From M55B174 sp964618065 (GTDB taxonomy: Bacteria; Patescibacteriota; Minisyncoccia; CAIUEV01; JAHKAQ01): 22,653 nt of DNA. This document shows, piece by piece, positions 13,899 through 20,785 of the stretch. The stretch is taken from contig CAZTZK010000003.1 of NCBI GenBank assembly GCA_964618065.1, positions 1 through 22,653 on the forward strand. The letters run 5' to 3'. How positions within the stretch are numbered: position 1 is the first letter of the stretch; each line of letters begins with the position of its first letter. Under the pieces are notes generated by a model that was not told where the DNA came from, did not search any database, and saw only the letters and a list, made by a program, of their open reading frames with translations. Both the position numbers and the translations under genes were made by a program.

Positions 13899-15116
13899 AT
13901 GTCTTCAGAAGTAAAGTTAGACATAGAAACAGCGGCTAGAATTTTAGTTGTAGGGGTAGGTGGGGCTGGAGGTAATGCCATTGACCGAATGATAGAAACC
14001 AAATTGAAAGGCGTTGAATTCATTGCTGTTAATACTGATGTCCAAGATCTCCATCAAAACAAAGCTTCAGAAAAAATCCACATCGGAAAAAATTTAACTA
14101 AGGGATTAGGCGCTGGAATGAATCCCGAAATTGGCCGACAAGCTGCGGAAGAAAATAGAGACGAAATCCAGGAAACCTTAAAAGATACGGATATGATTTT
14201 TGTTACTTGTGGAATGGGAGGAGGAACAGGAACAGGAGCTTCTCCAATTGTTGCTGAAGTAGCTAAAGAATCAGGAGCCCTAACAGTAGGAATAGTTACA
14301 AAACCTTTTACTTTTGAAGGTTCCCAAAGAGCAGCTCTTGCAGAAGAAGGGATAGAAAATCTAAAAGATAGGGTAGATGCTTTAGTAACAATACCTAATG
14401 ATAGATTGCTTCAAATTATTGATAAGAAGACATCTCTTTTAAGCGCTTTTAAAGTAGTAGATGATATTCTAAAACAAGGTGTCCAAGGAATTTCTGATAT
14501 TATTACTATTCCTGGAGTTGTCGCTGTTGATTTTGCTGATGTAAAAGCAATTATGCAAGATGCCGGTTCTGCTTTAATGGGGATTGGTAAGGCTTCGGGA
14601 GAGAATAGAGCAGTTGAAGCTGCCAAACAAGCTATTAATTCACCTTTATTAGAAATGTCTATTGATGGGGCAAGAGGAGTTCTGTTTAATATAAGTGGCG
14701 GTTCAGATATAGGAATGCTTGAGATAAATGAAGCGGCCAATGTTATTACTGAAAATATTGATCCCAATGCCAAAGTTATTTTTGGTGCAGTGTCTAAAAA
14801 AGAAGATGTTGGTAAGAAGAAGGGAGAAATAAAAGTAACTGTGATAGCTACCGGTTTTGAAGAAGAAGGGGGACTGGGGAACAATACTGCGATTAATACC
14901 CAAGAAGAAACTCCGGTTAATTTACAGCAACAAGGCTCAATGACAATTTCTGGATCCGAGGAAGATGTTAAAAAAGAACCGGAGGCTAAACAAGAGAAAA
15001 AGGACGAAATTAGACGGAAGAATAAAGTAAGACATATTTCTGGTGAGGAAAAAGATGCCAATCAAGAAGAAGATGAATGGGAAATTCCAACTTTTATAAG
15101 AAAAAAAATGCACTAA
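13899..15116 (+). CDS. ftsZ: Cell division protein FtsZ
   Basis: 405 residues, tubulin-like GTPase. The N-domain has VVGVGGAGGNAIDRM. The tubulin signature GMGGGTGTGASP is at about 105-116. The T7 loop with catalytic acidic residues is in DFADVKAIMQDAG, and the C-domain runs to about 320. A charged, disordered linker (about 325-390, rich in Glu/Lys/Gln) leads to the conserved C-terminal peptide EWEIPTFIRKKMH, which binds FtsA. FtsZ forms the division ring. It follows ftsA, has its own promoter and ends before the terminator at 15167-15195. Confidence 0.98.
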   Translation: MSSEVKLDIETAARILVVGVGGAGGNAIDRMIETKLKGVEFIAVNTDVQDLHQNKASEKIHIGKNLTKGLGAGMNPEIGRQAAEENRDEIQETLKDTDMIFVTCGMGGGTGTGASPIVAEVAKESGALTVGIVTKPFTFEGSQRAALAEEGIENLKDRVDALVTIPNDRLLQIIDKKTSLLSAFKVVDDILKQGVQGISDIITIPGVVAVDFADVKAIMQDAGSALMGIGKASGENRAVEAAKQAINSPLLEMSIDGARGVLFNISGGSDIGMLEINEAANVITENIDPNAKVIFGAVSKKEDVGKKKGEIKVTVIATGFEEEGGLGNNTAINTQEETPVNLQQQGSMTISGSEEDVKKEPEAKQEKKDEIRRKNKVRHISGEEKDANQEEDEWEIPTFIRKKMH

Positions 15117-15166
15117 AGTTTTAATTTAGTTTTATCCGAAGTATTTTTTGAAAATATAAATATCTC

Positions 15167-15195
15167 AAGCGCCCGGCTAATGCCGGGCGCTTTTA
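15167..15195 (+). terminator. Rho-independent terminator after ftsZ
   Basis: AAGCGCCCGGC (15167-15177), loop TAAT, GCCGGGCGCTT (from 15182), then TTTT within the T-run. A perfect 11-bp GC-rich stem, exceptional in this AT-rich sequence. Confidence 0.93.
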
Positions 15196-15234
15196 ATTTC
15201 CAAAGTTTATTGAAGTCTGGAAATTAAATTAATG

Positions 15235-15264
15235 TTGACTTATTTTTGAGTTGTGTTATATATA
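15235..15264 (+). promoter_or_regulatory. Promoter of the nrdR-nrdD cluster
   Basis: TTGACT (15235-15240), 18-bp spacer, TATATA (15259-15264). The leader to nrdR is about 70 bases without an SD. Candidate NrdR operator sites lie on and after the -10. Confidence 0.55.
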
Positions 15265-15287
15265 TTTTATAAACTACAATATGTTGT
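15256..15287 (+). promoter_or_regulatory. Candidate NrdR-box pair
   Basis: The NrdR box core is CWATATATWG within an ACA...TGT frame. CAATATGTTG (15277-15286, inside ACAATATGTTGT) matches 9 of 10. TTATATATAT (15256-15265) matches 8 of 10 and lies on the -10. Their centres are 21 bp apart, two helical turns, so two bound NrdR units would face the same side. This suggests that NrdR represses its own cluster. The A/T-rich context lowers the weight of the upstream box. Confidence 0.45.
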
Positions 15288-15342
15288 ATAAAAGTTAGTT
15301 TTATAGCATTCTTAATTTTATTTTGTTGTTATTTCTAAAATT

Positions 15343-15828
15343 ATGAAATGTCCTTTTTGTGAAAGCCCCGACACTAGTGTTATAGATTCCAGGGAAGCCG
15401 AAGATGGAAAAATTGTTAGACGCCGTCGGGAATGCGCTAGCTGTAAAGCACGTTTTACTACTTATGAAAGGCCGGAGCTTACAGATATTGTGGTCTTGAA
15501 AAGAAAAGGGGAAAAAGAAAATTATCAAAGAGAGAAAATAGAATCAGGTGTAAAAAAAGCTCTTGAAAAAAGACCAGTTACTGACCAGAAGATAGAAGAA
15601 ATGGTTGATACCATAGAAAGTGAAATTTTTGCTAAAAATAAAAATATAATTTCCAGTAGAGAAATTGGCTGTCTGGTTATTGAAGAATTAGAAATGGTTG
15701 ATAAAGTTGCTTGTTTGCGTTTTCTTTCCGTATACCGCTCTTTTGGATCATTAGAAAGTTTTAATAAGGAAATAAAAAAATTAAAAAGAAAAAAAGATGG
15801 CAGAAAAAGTAAAAATAAAAAAAGATAA
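15343..15828 (+). CDS. nrdR: Ribonucleotide reductase repressor NrdR
   Basis: 161 residues. The N-terminal zinc ribbon has C3/C6 (MKCPFCES) and C31/C34 (CASCKARF), with the conserved RRRREC between. The ATP-cone domain (about 49-139) begins VVLKRKGEKENYQREKI and includes CLRFLSVYRSF. NrdR senses ATP/dATP and represses ribonucleotide reductase genes by binding paired NrdR boxes. The C-terminal tail is Lys/Arg-rich and its last 32 bases overlap the start of nrdD in another frame. It is first in the class III reductase cluster with candidate operators at its own promoter. Confidence 0.97.
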   Translation: MKCPFCESPDTSVIDSREAEDGKIVRRRRECASCKARFTTYERPELTDIVVLKRKGEKENYQREKIESGVKKALEKRPVTDQKIEEMVDTIESEIFAKNKNIISSREIGCLVIEELEMVDKVACLRFLSVYRSFGSLESFNKEIKKLKRKKDGRKSKNKKR

Positions 15829-17947
15829 AGCAAATTTTCTCCCGGGGTTATCTCCTTATGCTGGAAATAGGTTATTAGAAGAAAAGAAGAAAGTAAAAAA
15901 GAAACGGAATCTTAATTTTAAACAGAAAGGTAAAAGAAAAACAATTCTTAAATTAACTCCAGCCGAAAGGACAAAAAACAAAAAACAGCTAGATCTTTCT
16001 CAGAACTTTATTAAAGATGTTACCGATACAGCTCTTTTTATAAAAACTAGTAGTGATGATGTTAGTAGCTGGGACATGGAAGCTATTACTAAAAGTTTGG
16101 TAAAAGAGACCGGACTTTCTTTTAAAAAAGCTAAAAAAATAGCTTCTAAGGTTGAAGAGAAAATTCTAAAAGCTAATTTAAAAAATATTACCTCTAAGCT
16201 TGTTAGAGAATTAGTCAATGCCGAATTGGTTGAAAGAGGAATGGAAGAAACTAGAAAAAAATATCTTCGTTTAGGGTTCCCAGTTTACGATGTTAAACAA
16301 ATTGTTGAAAACGAGAGCAATAAAGACAATGCTAATGTTCCTCATGGTCCAGAAGCTACCAATTTAACTTTGGCAGAAGGTATTAAAAAGGAATTTGCCT
16401 TGCTTAGAGTTTTTTCTCAAGAAATTGGCGATGCCCATCTTAACGGTGATATTCATTTGCATGATTTAGGTATGATAGACAGGCCTTACTGCAGTGGCCA
16501 ATCATTAGAATATGTTAAAAAATACGGGCTTGATTTAGCCACCTCTTTGGCGCAGGCTAGCCCTGCCAAACACCCTGAAGTTTTAATTGGACATTTAGTA
16601 AAATTTTCAGCAGCTCTTCAATGCCACTTCTCGGGAGCTATCGGTTGGGATGCCGTTAATTTATTCTTAGCTCCTTATTTAGTTGGCAAGAGCAAAAAAG
16701 AATTAAAACAGCTAGCCCAAGTATTAATCTATGAATTTTCCCAGCAATCTGTAGCTCGTGGAGGACAAGCTATTTTTTCTGATCTTAATATCTATTGGGA
16801 AGTGCCTGATCATTTTAGAGATGTTAAAGCTATTGGTCCAGAAGGCAAATATACCGGTAAAAAATATAAAGATTATGAAAAAGAATCTCAAAATTTTGCC
16901 AACGCTTTATTTGAGGTTTTTAAAGAAGGCGATGCTTCCGGTCGCCCCTTTTTCTTCCCTAAACCTTTAGTCCATATTACGGAAAGATTTTTCAAGACAA
17001 AGGGTCATCAAAAATTTCTTAATTTTATTTCCGACGTAGCCGCAGATAAAGGTTCTACTTACTTTGTTTTTGACAGAAGGAATGAAGCAAAAATTTCTGA
17101 GTGTTGCCGTCTTTCTTTTAAATTAAAGAAAACTGATATTGATGATGCTAAAACTCCCTGGAAAATGAGATACTCAGCACTTCAAAATATTTCCATTAAT
17201 CTTCCGAAAATTGCTTACCAGGCGAAAAGAGAAGATAAAAAACTTTTTTCTATTTTAGCCAATAAACTGGAATTAATAGCTAAAGCTCATCGGGAAAAAA
17301 GGATTTTTTTAGAAAATCTTTTGGAGAAAAAAAGTAATGGTCCTCTAGGATTATTAACGATTCAAAAAAAGAATGATAAACATCCCTATTTAAGACTTTT
17401 CCGTTCAACTCATTTAGTAGGAATTGTTGGATTAAATGAAATGATTCAGGCTCATACTGGAGAACAACTTCATGAGTCAAAAGAGGCTTTAAGATTAGGG
17501 CTCAAAGTTGTTGCCAGCATGAAACTTAAATGTGACGAAATGTCCAAAAGATACGGTTTAAATTTTGTTTTAGAACAAACGCCGGCTGAAACAACAGCCT
17601 ATCGTTTCGCTAAACTGGATTTAAAATGGCATTCCAAGGAAGCAAAAAAAGTAGTCAAGGGAATAATAGAGAACGATGAAGTTTATTATACCAATTCTAC
17701 TCAATTGAATCTTTCTGCTCCCATGGATCCTACTGATAGGATAAGGATAGAAGGGATGTTTCATCCTCTAATTGATGCTGGAGCCATTTCTCATATTTGG
17801 CTAGGGGAATCCCAGCCACCGGCAGAAAGTCTCGCTAATTTTGTTACTAAAATTTTTCATTTAACGGAAGCTGCTCAAGTTGCTTTTTCACCGGAATTTA
17901 CTTATTGCAACGACTGCGGGAAAACCGTCCGAGGTATATTTACCTAA
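15797..17947 (+). CDS. nrdD: Anaerobic (class III) ribonucleoside-triphosphate reductase, catalytic part lacking the glycyl-radical tail
   Basis: 716 residues. After a Lys-rich N-terminal extension (1-65) comes an ATP-cone-like regulatory domain (about 80-165, from IKTSSDDVSSWDMEAI). The reductase barrel follows: GDIHLHDLGMIDRPYCSGQS, LQCHFSGAIGWDAVN with C276, SECCRLSF (434-441), VGIVGLNEM, EQTPAETTAYRFAKLD (593-608) and YYTNSTQLNLSAP, ending SHIWLGE. It would reduce ribonucleoside triphosphates to dNTPs without oxygen. The chain stops right after TYCNDCGKTVRGIFT, that is after the first CxxC (C704/C707) of the C-terminal zinc ribbon. The second CxxC and the radical Gly are missing here and occur in the next frame at 17990. 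The start overlaps nrdR by 32 bases. Confidence 0.94.
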   Translation: MAEKVKIKKDKANFLPGLSPYAGNRLLEEKKKVKKKRNLNFKQKGKRKTILKLTPAERTKNKKQLDLSQNFIKDVTDTALFIKTSSDDVSSWDMEAITKSLVKETGLSFKKAKKIASKVEEKILKANLKNITSKLVRELVNAELVERGMEETRKKYLRLGFPVYDVKQIVENESNKDNANVPHGPEATNLTLAEGIKKEFALLRVFSQEIGDAHLNGDIHLHDLGMIDRPYCSGQSLEYVKKYGLDLATSLAQASPAKHPEVLIGHLVKFSAALQCHFSGAIGWDAVNLFLAPYLVGKSKKELKQLAQVLIYEFSQQSVARGGQAIFSDLNIYWEVPDHFRDVKAIGPEGKYTGKKYKDYEKESQNFANALFEVFKEGDASGRPFFFPKPLVHITERFFKTKGHQKFLNFISDVAADKGSTYFVFDRRNEAKISECCRLSFKLKKTDIDDAKTPWKMRYSALQNISINLPKIAYQAKREDKKLFSILANKLELIAKAHREKRIFLENLLEKKSNGPLGLLTIQKKNDKHPYLRLFRSTHLVGIVGLNEMIQAHTGEQLHESKEALRLGLKVVASMKLKCDEMSKRYGLNFVLEQTPAETTAYRFAKLDLKWHSKEAKKVVKGIIENDEVYYTNSTQLNLSAPMDPTDRIRIEGMFHPLIDAGAISHIWLGESQPPAESLANFVTKIFHLTEAAQVAFSPEFTYCNDCGKTVRGIFT

Positions 17948-17989
17948 AATCTAAACTTTTTCTATAATTTAAAAATTTAAACAAAAAAA

Positions 17990-18166
17990 ATGAAAAGCGA
18001 AGATAGCAGTCAATTAATTACAACGTGTCCCCATTGTGGTTCAAAAAATGTAGATCAGATTACTAGAGTAACCGGATTTTTTTCCAAAGTCAGTATGTGG
18101 AATAAAGGCAAAATAGCAGAATTGCGAGATAGAGAAAAAAATGCAAATAAAAGATATTTAGGATAA
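17990..18166 (+). CDS. nrdD: Detached NrdD C-terminus: zinc half-ribbon and glycyl-radical domain (58 aa)
   Basis: 58 residues from ATG to TAA. TTCPHCGSKNVDQITRVTGF, then SKVSMWNKGKIAELRDR, matches the extreme C-terminus of class III reductases: the second CxxC of the zinc ribbon (C13/C16), then RVTGF, where G29 aligns with the glycyl-radical residue, then the conserved N-x-GK..E..R tail. It lies in the same frame as the main nrdD but is separated by TAA, 14 codons and a second in-frame TAA, so it is a separate cistron and not a simple frameshift. Its stop abuts the ATG of nrdG with no gap. The likely role is to supply the radical in trans to the 716-residue chain, with NrdG as activator. There is no SD, but an A-run precedes the ATG. 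Confidence 0.82.
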   Translation: MKSEDSSQLITTCPHCGSKNVDQITRVTGFFSKVSMWNKGKIAELRDREKNANKRYLG

Positions 18167-18889
18167 ATGCTTAAATTTAAAAATATAAAAGTTGGGGGGA
18201 TAGAGCCAGTCTCAATGCTAGAAAGACCCGGTTTTATTTCTTCAATCATCTTTTTGGCAGGCTGTAATTTCCGTTGTCCTTTTTGTCATAATCCGGAGTT
18301 GGTTACTAAAGTTGACGAGATTACTCTTTATCCTATTGAAGAAATTTTTAAGATACTAAAAGCCAAACAAGGTTGGGTTGATTCTGTTATTTTTACTGGA
18401 GGAGAACCAACACTCCACTCCGAATTGCCTTTATTTATAGAAGAAGTACGTAAAATGGGTTTCCAAACGGGGTTGCACACAAATGGGACTAATCCTGCCA
18501 TGTTGCGAGAACTTTTAACCAATGATTTATTGGATTATGTAGCTATGGATGTTAAGAATAGTTTAACTAAATATGGAGAAACAGTTGGAATGAAAAACTT
18601 TAATGTTGGACCCATTAAAGAAAATATTAAATTGATGTTAGCCGCTAAACCAGCAGTGGATACTATTTTTAGAACTACCGTTGTTCCTGATTTAGTAACA
18701 TTAGATGATATAAAAGAAATAGGAAAATTGATAAAAGGTGGTAAAAGAGCTGCCTTGCAACAATTTCGCCCACTAAAATGTGTAGATGAAGATTATGAGA
18801 AAAAGATTCCTTACAGTAAAGCGGTCCTTGGTAAAATGGCAGATGTTTTAGAAAAGTATGTTACTAAAGTGGAAAGAGAATTTATCTAA
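18167..18889 (+). CDS. nrdG: Anaerobic ribonucleotide reductase activating protein (radical SAM)
   Basis: 240 residues. The radical-SAM cluster motif is CNFRCPFC (C33, C37, C40), and VIFTGGEPTLH (about 74-84) is the SAM-binding GGE motif. The remainder forms the partial TIM barrel (GLHTNGTNP, VAMDVKNSL, TIFRTTVVPDLV). NrdG binds a 4Fe-4S cluster, cleaves S-adenosylmethionine and installs the glycyl radical on NrdD. It begins immediately after the stop of the detached glycyl-radical gene, in the same transcription unit, which fits the small protein being its substrate. It is similar to the longer NrdG/PflA-like activators. Confidence 0.94.
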   Translation: MLKFKNIKVGGIEPVSMLERPGFISSIIFLAGCNFRCPFCHNPELVTKVDEITLYPIEEIFKILKAKQGWVDSVIFTGGEPTLHSELPLFIEEVRKMGFQTGLHTNGTNPAMLRELLTNDLLDYVAMDVKNSLTKYGETVGMKNFNVGPIKENIKLMLAAKPAVDTIFRTTVVPDLVTLDDIKEIGKLIKGGKRAALQQFRPLKCVDEDYEKKIPYSKAVLGKMADVLEKYVTKVEREFI

Positions 18890-18912
18890 TAATTATTTTT
18901 TATTTTAACAAG

Positions 18913-19170
18913 ATGAAACTTAAAGTTTTTACTAAAAGCAATTGTCCTAATTGTCCTCCGGCCAAGGAATTAGCAAAAGAACTAAAACGGGAAAACAAAT
19001 TAGAGGTTAACAATTATAATGTTGATGAGGCAGAAGGCTTAGCGGAGGCTCAATTTTATACTGTTTTAGCGACTCCCAGTCTTATTCTTTGCGACGAGAA
19101 CGATGAAGAAATAACCTCTTGGAGAGGCCTAGCTCCTTCTAAAGAGGAAGTTTATCAAAAAATTACTTAG
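18913..19170 (+). CDS. Glutaredoxin/NrdH-like thiol redox protein
   Basis: 85 residues, one thioredoxin-fold domain. The N-terminal strand KLKVFTKSN leads to the active site CPNC (C11, C14). The cis-Pro loop is LATPSLIL (P55), and EEITSWRGLAP follows. It is the size of NrdH and glutaredoxins. It lies 23 bases after nrdG, at the end of the reductase cluster. Some class III reductases take electrons from a redoxin instead of formate, so this is the likely reductant for the NrdD here; that is inference from position. The start is ATG without an SD, and no clear terminator follows. Confidence 0.88.
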   Translation: MKLKVFTKSNCPNCPPAKELAKELKRENKLEVNNYNVDEAEGLAEAQFYTVLATPSLILCDENDEEITSWRGLAPSKEEVYQKIT

Positions 19171-19228
19171 GCCTTATTTTTCTTTCTGATAATCTTTATT
19201 CTAATAAAAATTCGGATCTTTAAAAATC

Positions 19229-19261
19229 CTATTTTTTAAAATTATTAAAAAATAGTATAAT
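19229..19261 (+). promoter_or_regulatory. A/T-only dyad followed by TATAAT, possible leaderless promoter
   Basis: CTATTTTTTAA (19229-19239) pairs with TTAAAAAATAG (19245-19255), a perfect 11-bp dyad. A perfect TATAAT (19256-19261) follows at once. The expected transcription start, about 7 bases later, coincides with the ATG at 19268. No recognisable -35 is present; the dyad occupies its place. Confidence 0.45.
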
Positions 19262-19267
19262 TAATTT

Positions 19268-19495
19268 ATGATTATAGAAGTAAAAGTTATTCCCGGCTCA
19301 AGTAAGGTTTTTTTGAGTAAACTGGATAGAGAAAAATATAAAGTTAAGCTAACCGCTTCTCCTCAAAAAGGAAAAGCTAATGTTCAATTATTAAAAGTTT
19401 TAGCTGAATATTTCCAAGTTTCTTCCAATCAAGTAAAAATTCTGCGAGGATTTAACAAGCCTAATAAAATAATTAAGATATTAGGAATAAAATGA
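19268..19495 (+). CDS. DUF167 (YggU-type) family protein
   Basis: 75 residues, the usual length for the family. The core is IEVKVIPGSSKVFL, then KVKLTASPQKGKANVQLLKVLA and the C-terminal SSNQVKILRGFNKPNKIIKI. These match the 'V.P.a....v......ykV.l.apP.dGkAN..li..La..f.v....v.i..G...r.K.v.i' pattern. The fold is a small alpha/beta domain; the function is unknown across bacteria and eukaryotes. The stop overlaps the start of mreC (ATGA), so the two are coupled. The promoter may be leaderless. Confidence 0.9.
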   Translation: MIIEVKVIPGSSKVFLSKLDREKYKVKLTASPQKGKANVQLLKVLAEYFQVSSNQVKILRGFNKPNKIIKILGIK

Positions 19496-20292
19496 GAATA
19501 GAGAAAAAAAATTTATCCAAATTTATAGGGGGTTTTTTATTAGTAGTAGCTATAATTTTTTTGAATAGCAGAGGTTTTTTAGATCCACTAAAATATTTTA
19601 TGGCAAACACTGCTACTTTAGGATCGGGAAGTGTTAGAAGTAAAACAAATGATTTAGGAAGTTTTCTAAAAACATTTTTTTCTTTAGGTAAAATTAAAAA
19701 AGAAAATGAGAAATTGGGAGAATTGGAATTGAAATTATTAGTTAGTGAACAAGAGAAAAAACAGTTTGAAGCTGAGAATGTTGAATTAAGAAAACAATTT
19801 GAGCTTCTTCCTAAAAGCAATTTTAAATTAATAGCAGCGGAAGTTGTTGCTCAGGGAGCAAATTCTTCCCAAGAATTCGTCTTAATAAATAAAGGAGAAA
19901 AAGATGGAGTAGAAAAGGGAATGCCGGTTATCATTTATGATAAAGTTTTAGTGGGAGAAGTTTATGAAGTCCAATCTAAAAAATCTAAAATTTTGCTTTC
20001 AGTAAGTCCTTTAAGTACTCTCGGAGCTTCTCCGGCAAAAGATAAAGTGGTAGGCGTAGCCAAGGGAAAGTATAATTTGGAAATAATGTTAGATTTAATT
20101 CCCAATCAGACAGAACTTAATCCGGAAGAGGTTATTATAACTTCCGGTAAAAATCAAAAATATCCGGAAGGTCTTTTAGTCGGTAAAATAATTAAGGTAG
20201 GATATTCAGCTGATGGACTTTTTAAGCAAGCCGTGGTAAAACCTTTTTATTCGGCGAATGATTTGGAATTTGTTTTTTTGATAGCCAAATAG
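19492..20292 (+). CDS. mreC: Cell shape-determining protein MreC
   Basis: 266 residues. A short cytoplasmic N-terminus is followed by one membrane helix (about 11-26), a Lys/Glu-rich coiled coil (about 66-107, KIKKENEKLGELELKLLVSE) and two beta-barrel-like domains. Hallmarks are AAEVVAQGANSSQEFVLINK, GEKDGVEKGMPVI, VLVGEVYEV and the C-terminal EVIITSGKNQKYPEGLLVGK. MreC links the elongation machinery to cell-wall synthesis. mreB and mreD are not adjacent here. It overlaps the DUF167 gene by 4 bases. Confidence 0.94.
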   Translation: MRIEKKNLSKFIGGFLLVVAIIFLNSRGFLDPLKYFMANTATLGSGSVRSKTNDLGSFLKTFFSLGKIKKENEKLGELELKLLVSEQEKKQFEAENVELRKQFELLPKSNFKLIAAEVVAQGANSSQEFVLINKGEKDGVEKGMPVIIYDKVLVGEVYEVQSKKSKILLSVSPLSTLGASPAKDKVVGVAKGKYNLEIMLDLIPNQTELNPEEVIITSGKNQKYPEGLLVGKIIKVGYSADGLFKQAVVKPFYSANDLEFVFLIAK

Positions 20293-20313
20293 TTAATTTA
20301 TAGAATAAAATTT

Positions 20314-20342
20314 TTGAAGTGATAGTTTTTTAGAAATAGTAT
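20314..20342 (+). promoter_or_regulatory. Promoter of tRNA-Ala
   Basis: TTGAAG (20314-20319), 17-bp spacer, TAGTAT (20337-20342). The predicted start near 20349 lies about 5 bases before the mature tRNA 5' end. Confidence 0.6.
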
Positions 20343-20353
20343 TTTTAGGTTAA

Positions 20354-20426
20354 GGGCTCTTAGCTCAGTTGGTAGAGCGCCTCGTTTGCATCGAGGAGGT
20401 CGGGGGTCCAAATCCCCCAGAGTCCA
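20354..20426 (+). tRNA. tRNA-Ala (anticodon TGC)
   Basis: Acceptor GGGCTCT pairs with AGAGTCC and contains the G3-U70 wobble, the alanine identity element. The D stem is GCTC/GAGC. The anticodon stem is CCTCG/CGAGG with loop TTTGCAT, giving TGC. The T arm is GGGGG-TCCAAAT-CCCCC. The discriminator is A, and CCA is not encoded. Confidence 0.98.
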
Positions 20427-20647
20427 CTACTTTACAAACTTCGTTTTGCTCTGTAACTAACAAACAACAACAGAACTTCGTAATTTTACAAACGGATGTT
20501 CTCTCGCTGTTATTTTTGATTAGTTTTTACCTTTTAACAATTATTTTAATATGCTAAGCTAGTTTTAAATAAAAGGAGGACTTTTAACAGACATCTTGTT
20601 TATATTGAAACTGAATATTTTATTGGTATGGAATATTACTTATTAAC

Positions 20648-20676
20648 TTGTCTTTTTTTAAGGTTAAAGTTATAAT
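20648..20676 (+). promoter_or_regulatory. Promoter of the large membrane protein gene
   Basis: TTGTCT (20648-20653), 17-bp spacer, perfect TATAAT (20671-20676). It gives a leader of about 100 bases that contains the dyad at 20726-20755. Confidence 0.6.
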
Positions 20677-20725
20677 AATAAAAAGAAGAAGCAATTGAAA
20701 AACAAAAAATATTAATCTTTCTAAC

Positions 20726-20755
20726 GACTAATAAATCGTCATATTTTTATTAGTC
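20726..20755 (+). repeat. 10-bp inverted repeat in the 5' leader
   Basis: GACTAATAAA (20726-20735) and TTTATTAGTC (20746-20755), perfect, with a 10-base loop. The smaller ACGA/TCGT pairing (20724-20727 / 20736-20739) uses some of the same bases, so two folds exclude each other. No T-run follows. It may be an operator or an RNA hairpin. Confidence 0.5.
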
Positions 20756-20785
20756 AGTAATTAAATAAAAAATTAAAAATAAAAA

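Larger units (their letters stand above)
20427..20785. other. Intergenic stretch (359 bp) between tRNA-Ala and the large membrane protein gene
   Basis: No credible coding frame. It holds small direct repeats after the tRNA (ACTTCGT twice, TTTACAAAC twice). A small hairpin TAAAAG-GAGGA-CTTTTA (20570-20586) has an orphan SD-like GGAGGA. A promoter lies at 20648-20676 and a dyad at 20726-20755. The orphan GGAGGA has no start codon at normal spacing; only frames of about 15 codons follow. Confidence 0.6.

Noticed and set aside
14411..15061. Long minus-strand frame opposite ftsZ
   Set aside because: It is a shadow of ftsZ codon usage; the composition is Ser/Leu/Ile-rich with no motif, and ftsZ is certain.
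17945..17989. nrdD interruption as a simple frameshift or sequencing error
   Set aside because: Both parts are in the same frame, with two in-frame TAA codons and 14 codons between them, and the second part has its own ATG and a zero-gap junction with nrdG. A single base error cannot explain this.
20369..20557. 62-codon plus-strand frame beginning inside tRNA-Ala
   Set aside because: It starts in the tRNA and its sequence is low-complexity intergenic DNA with no initiation signal.
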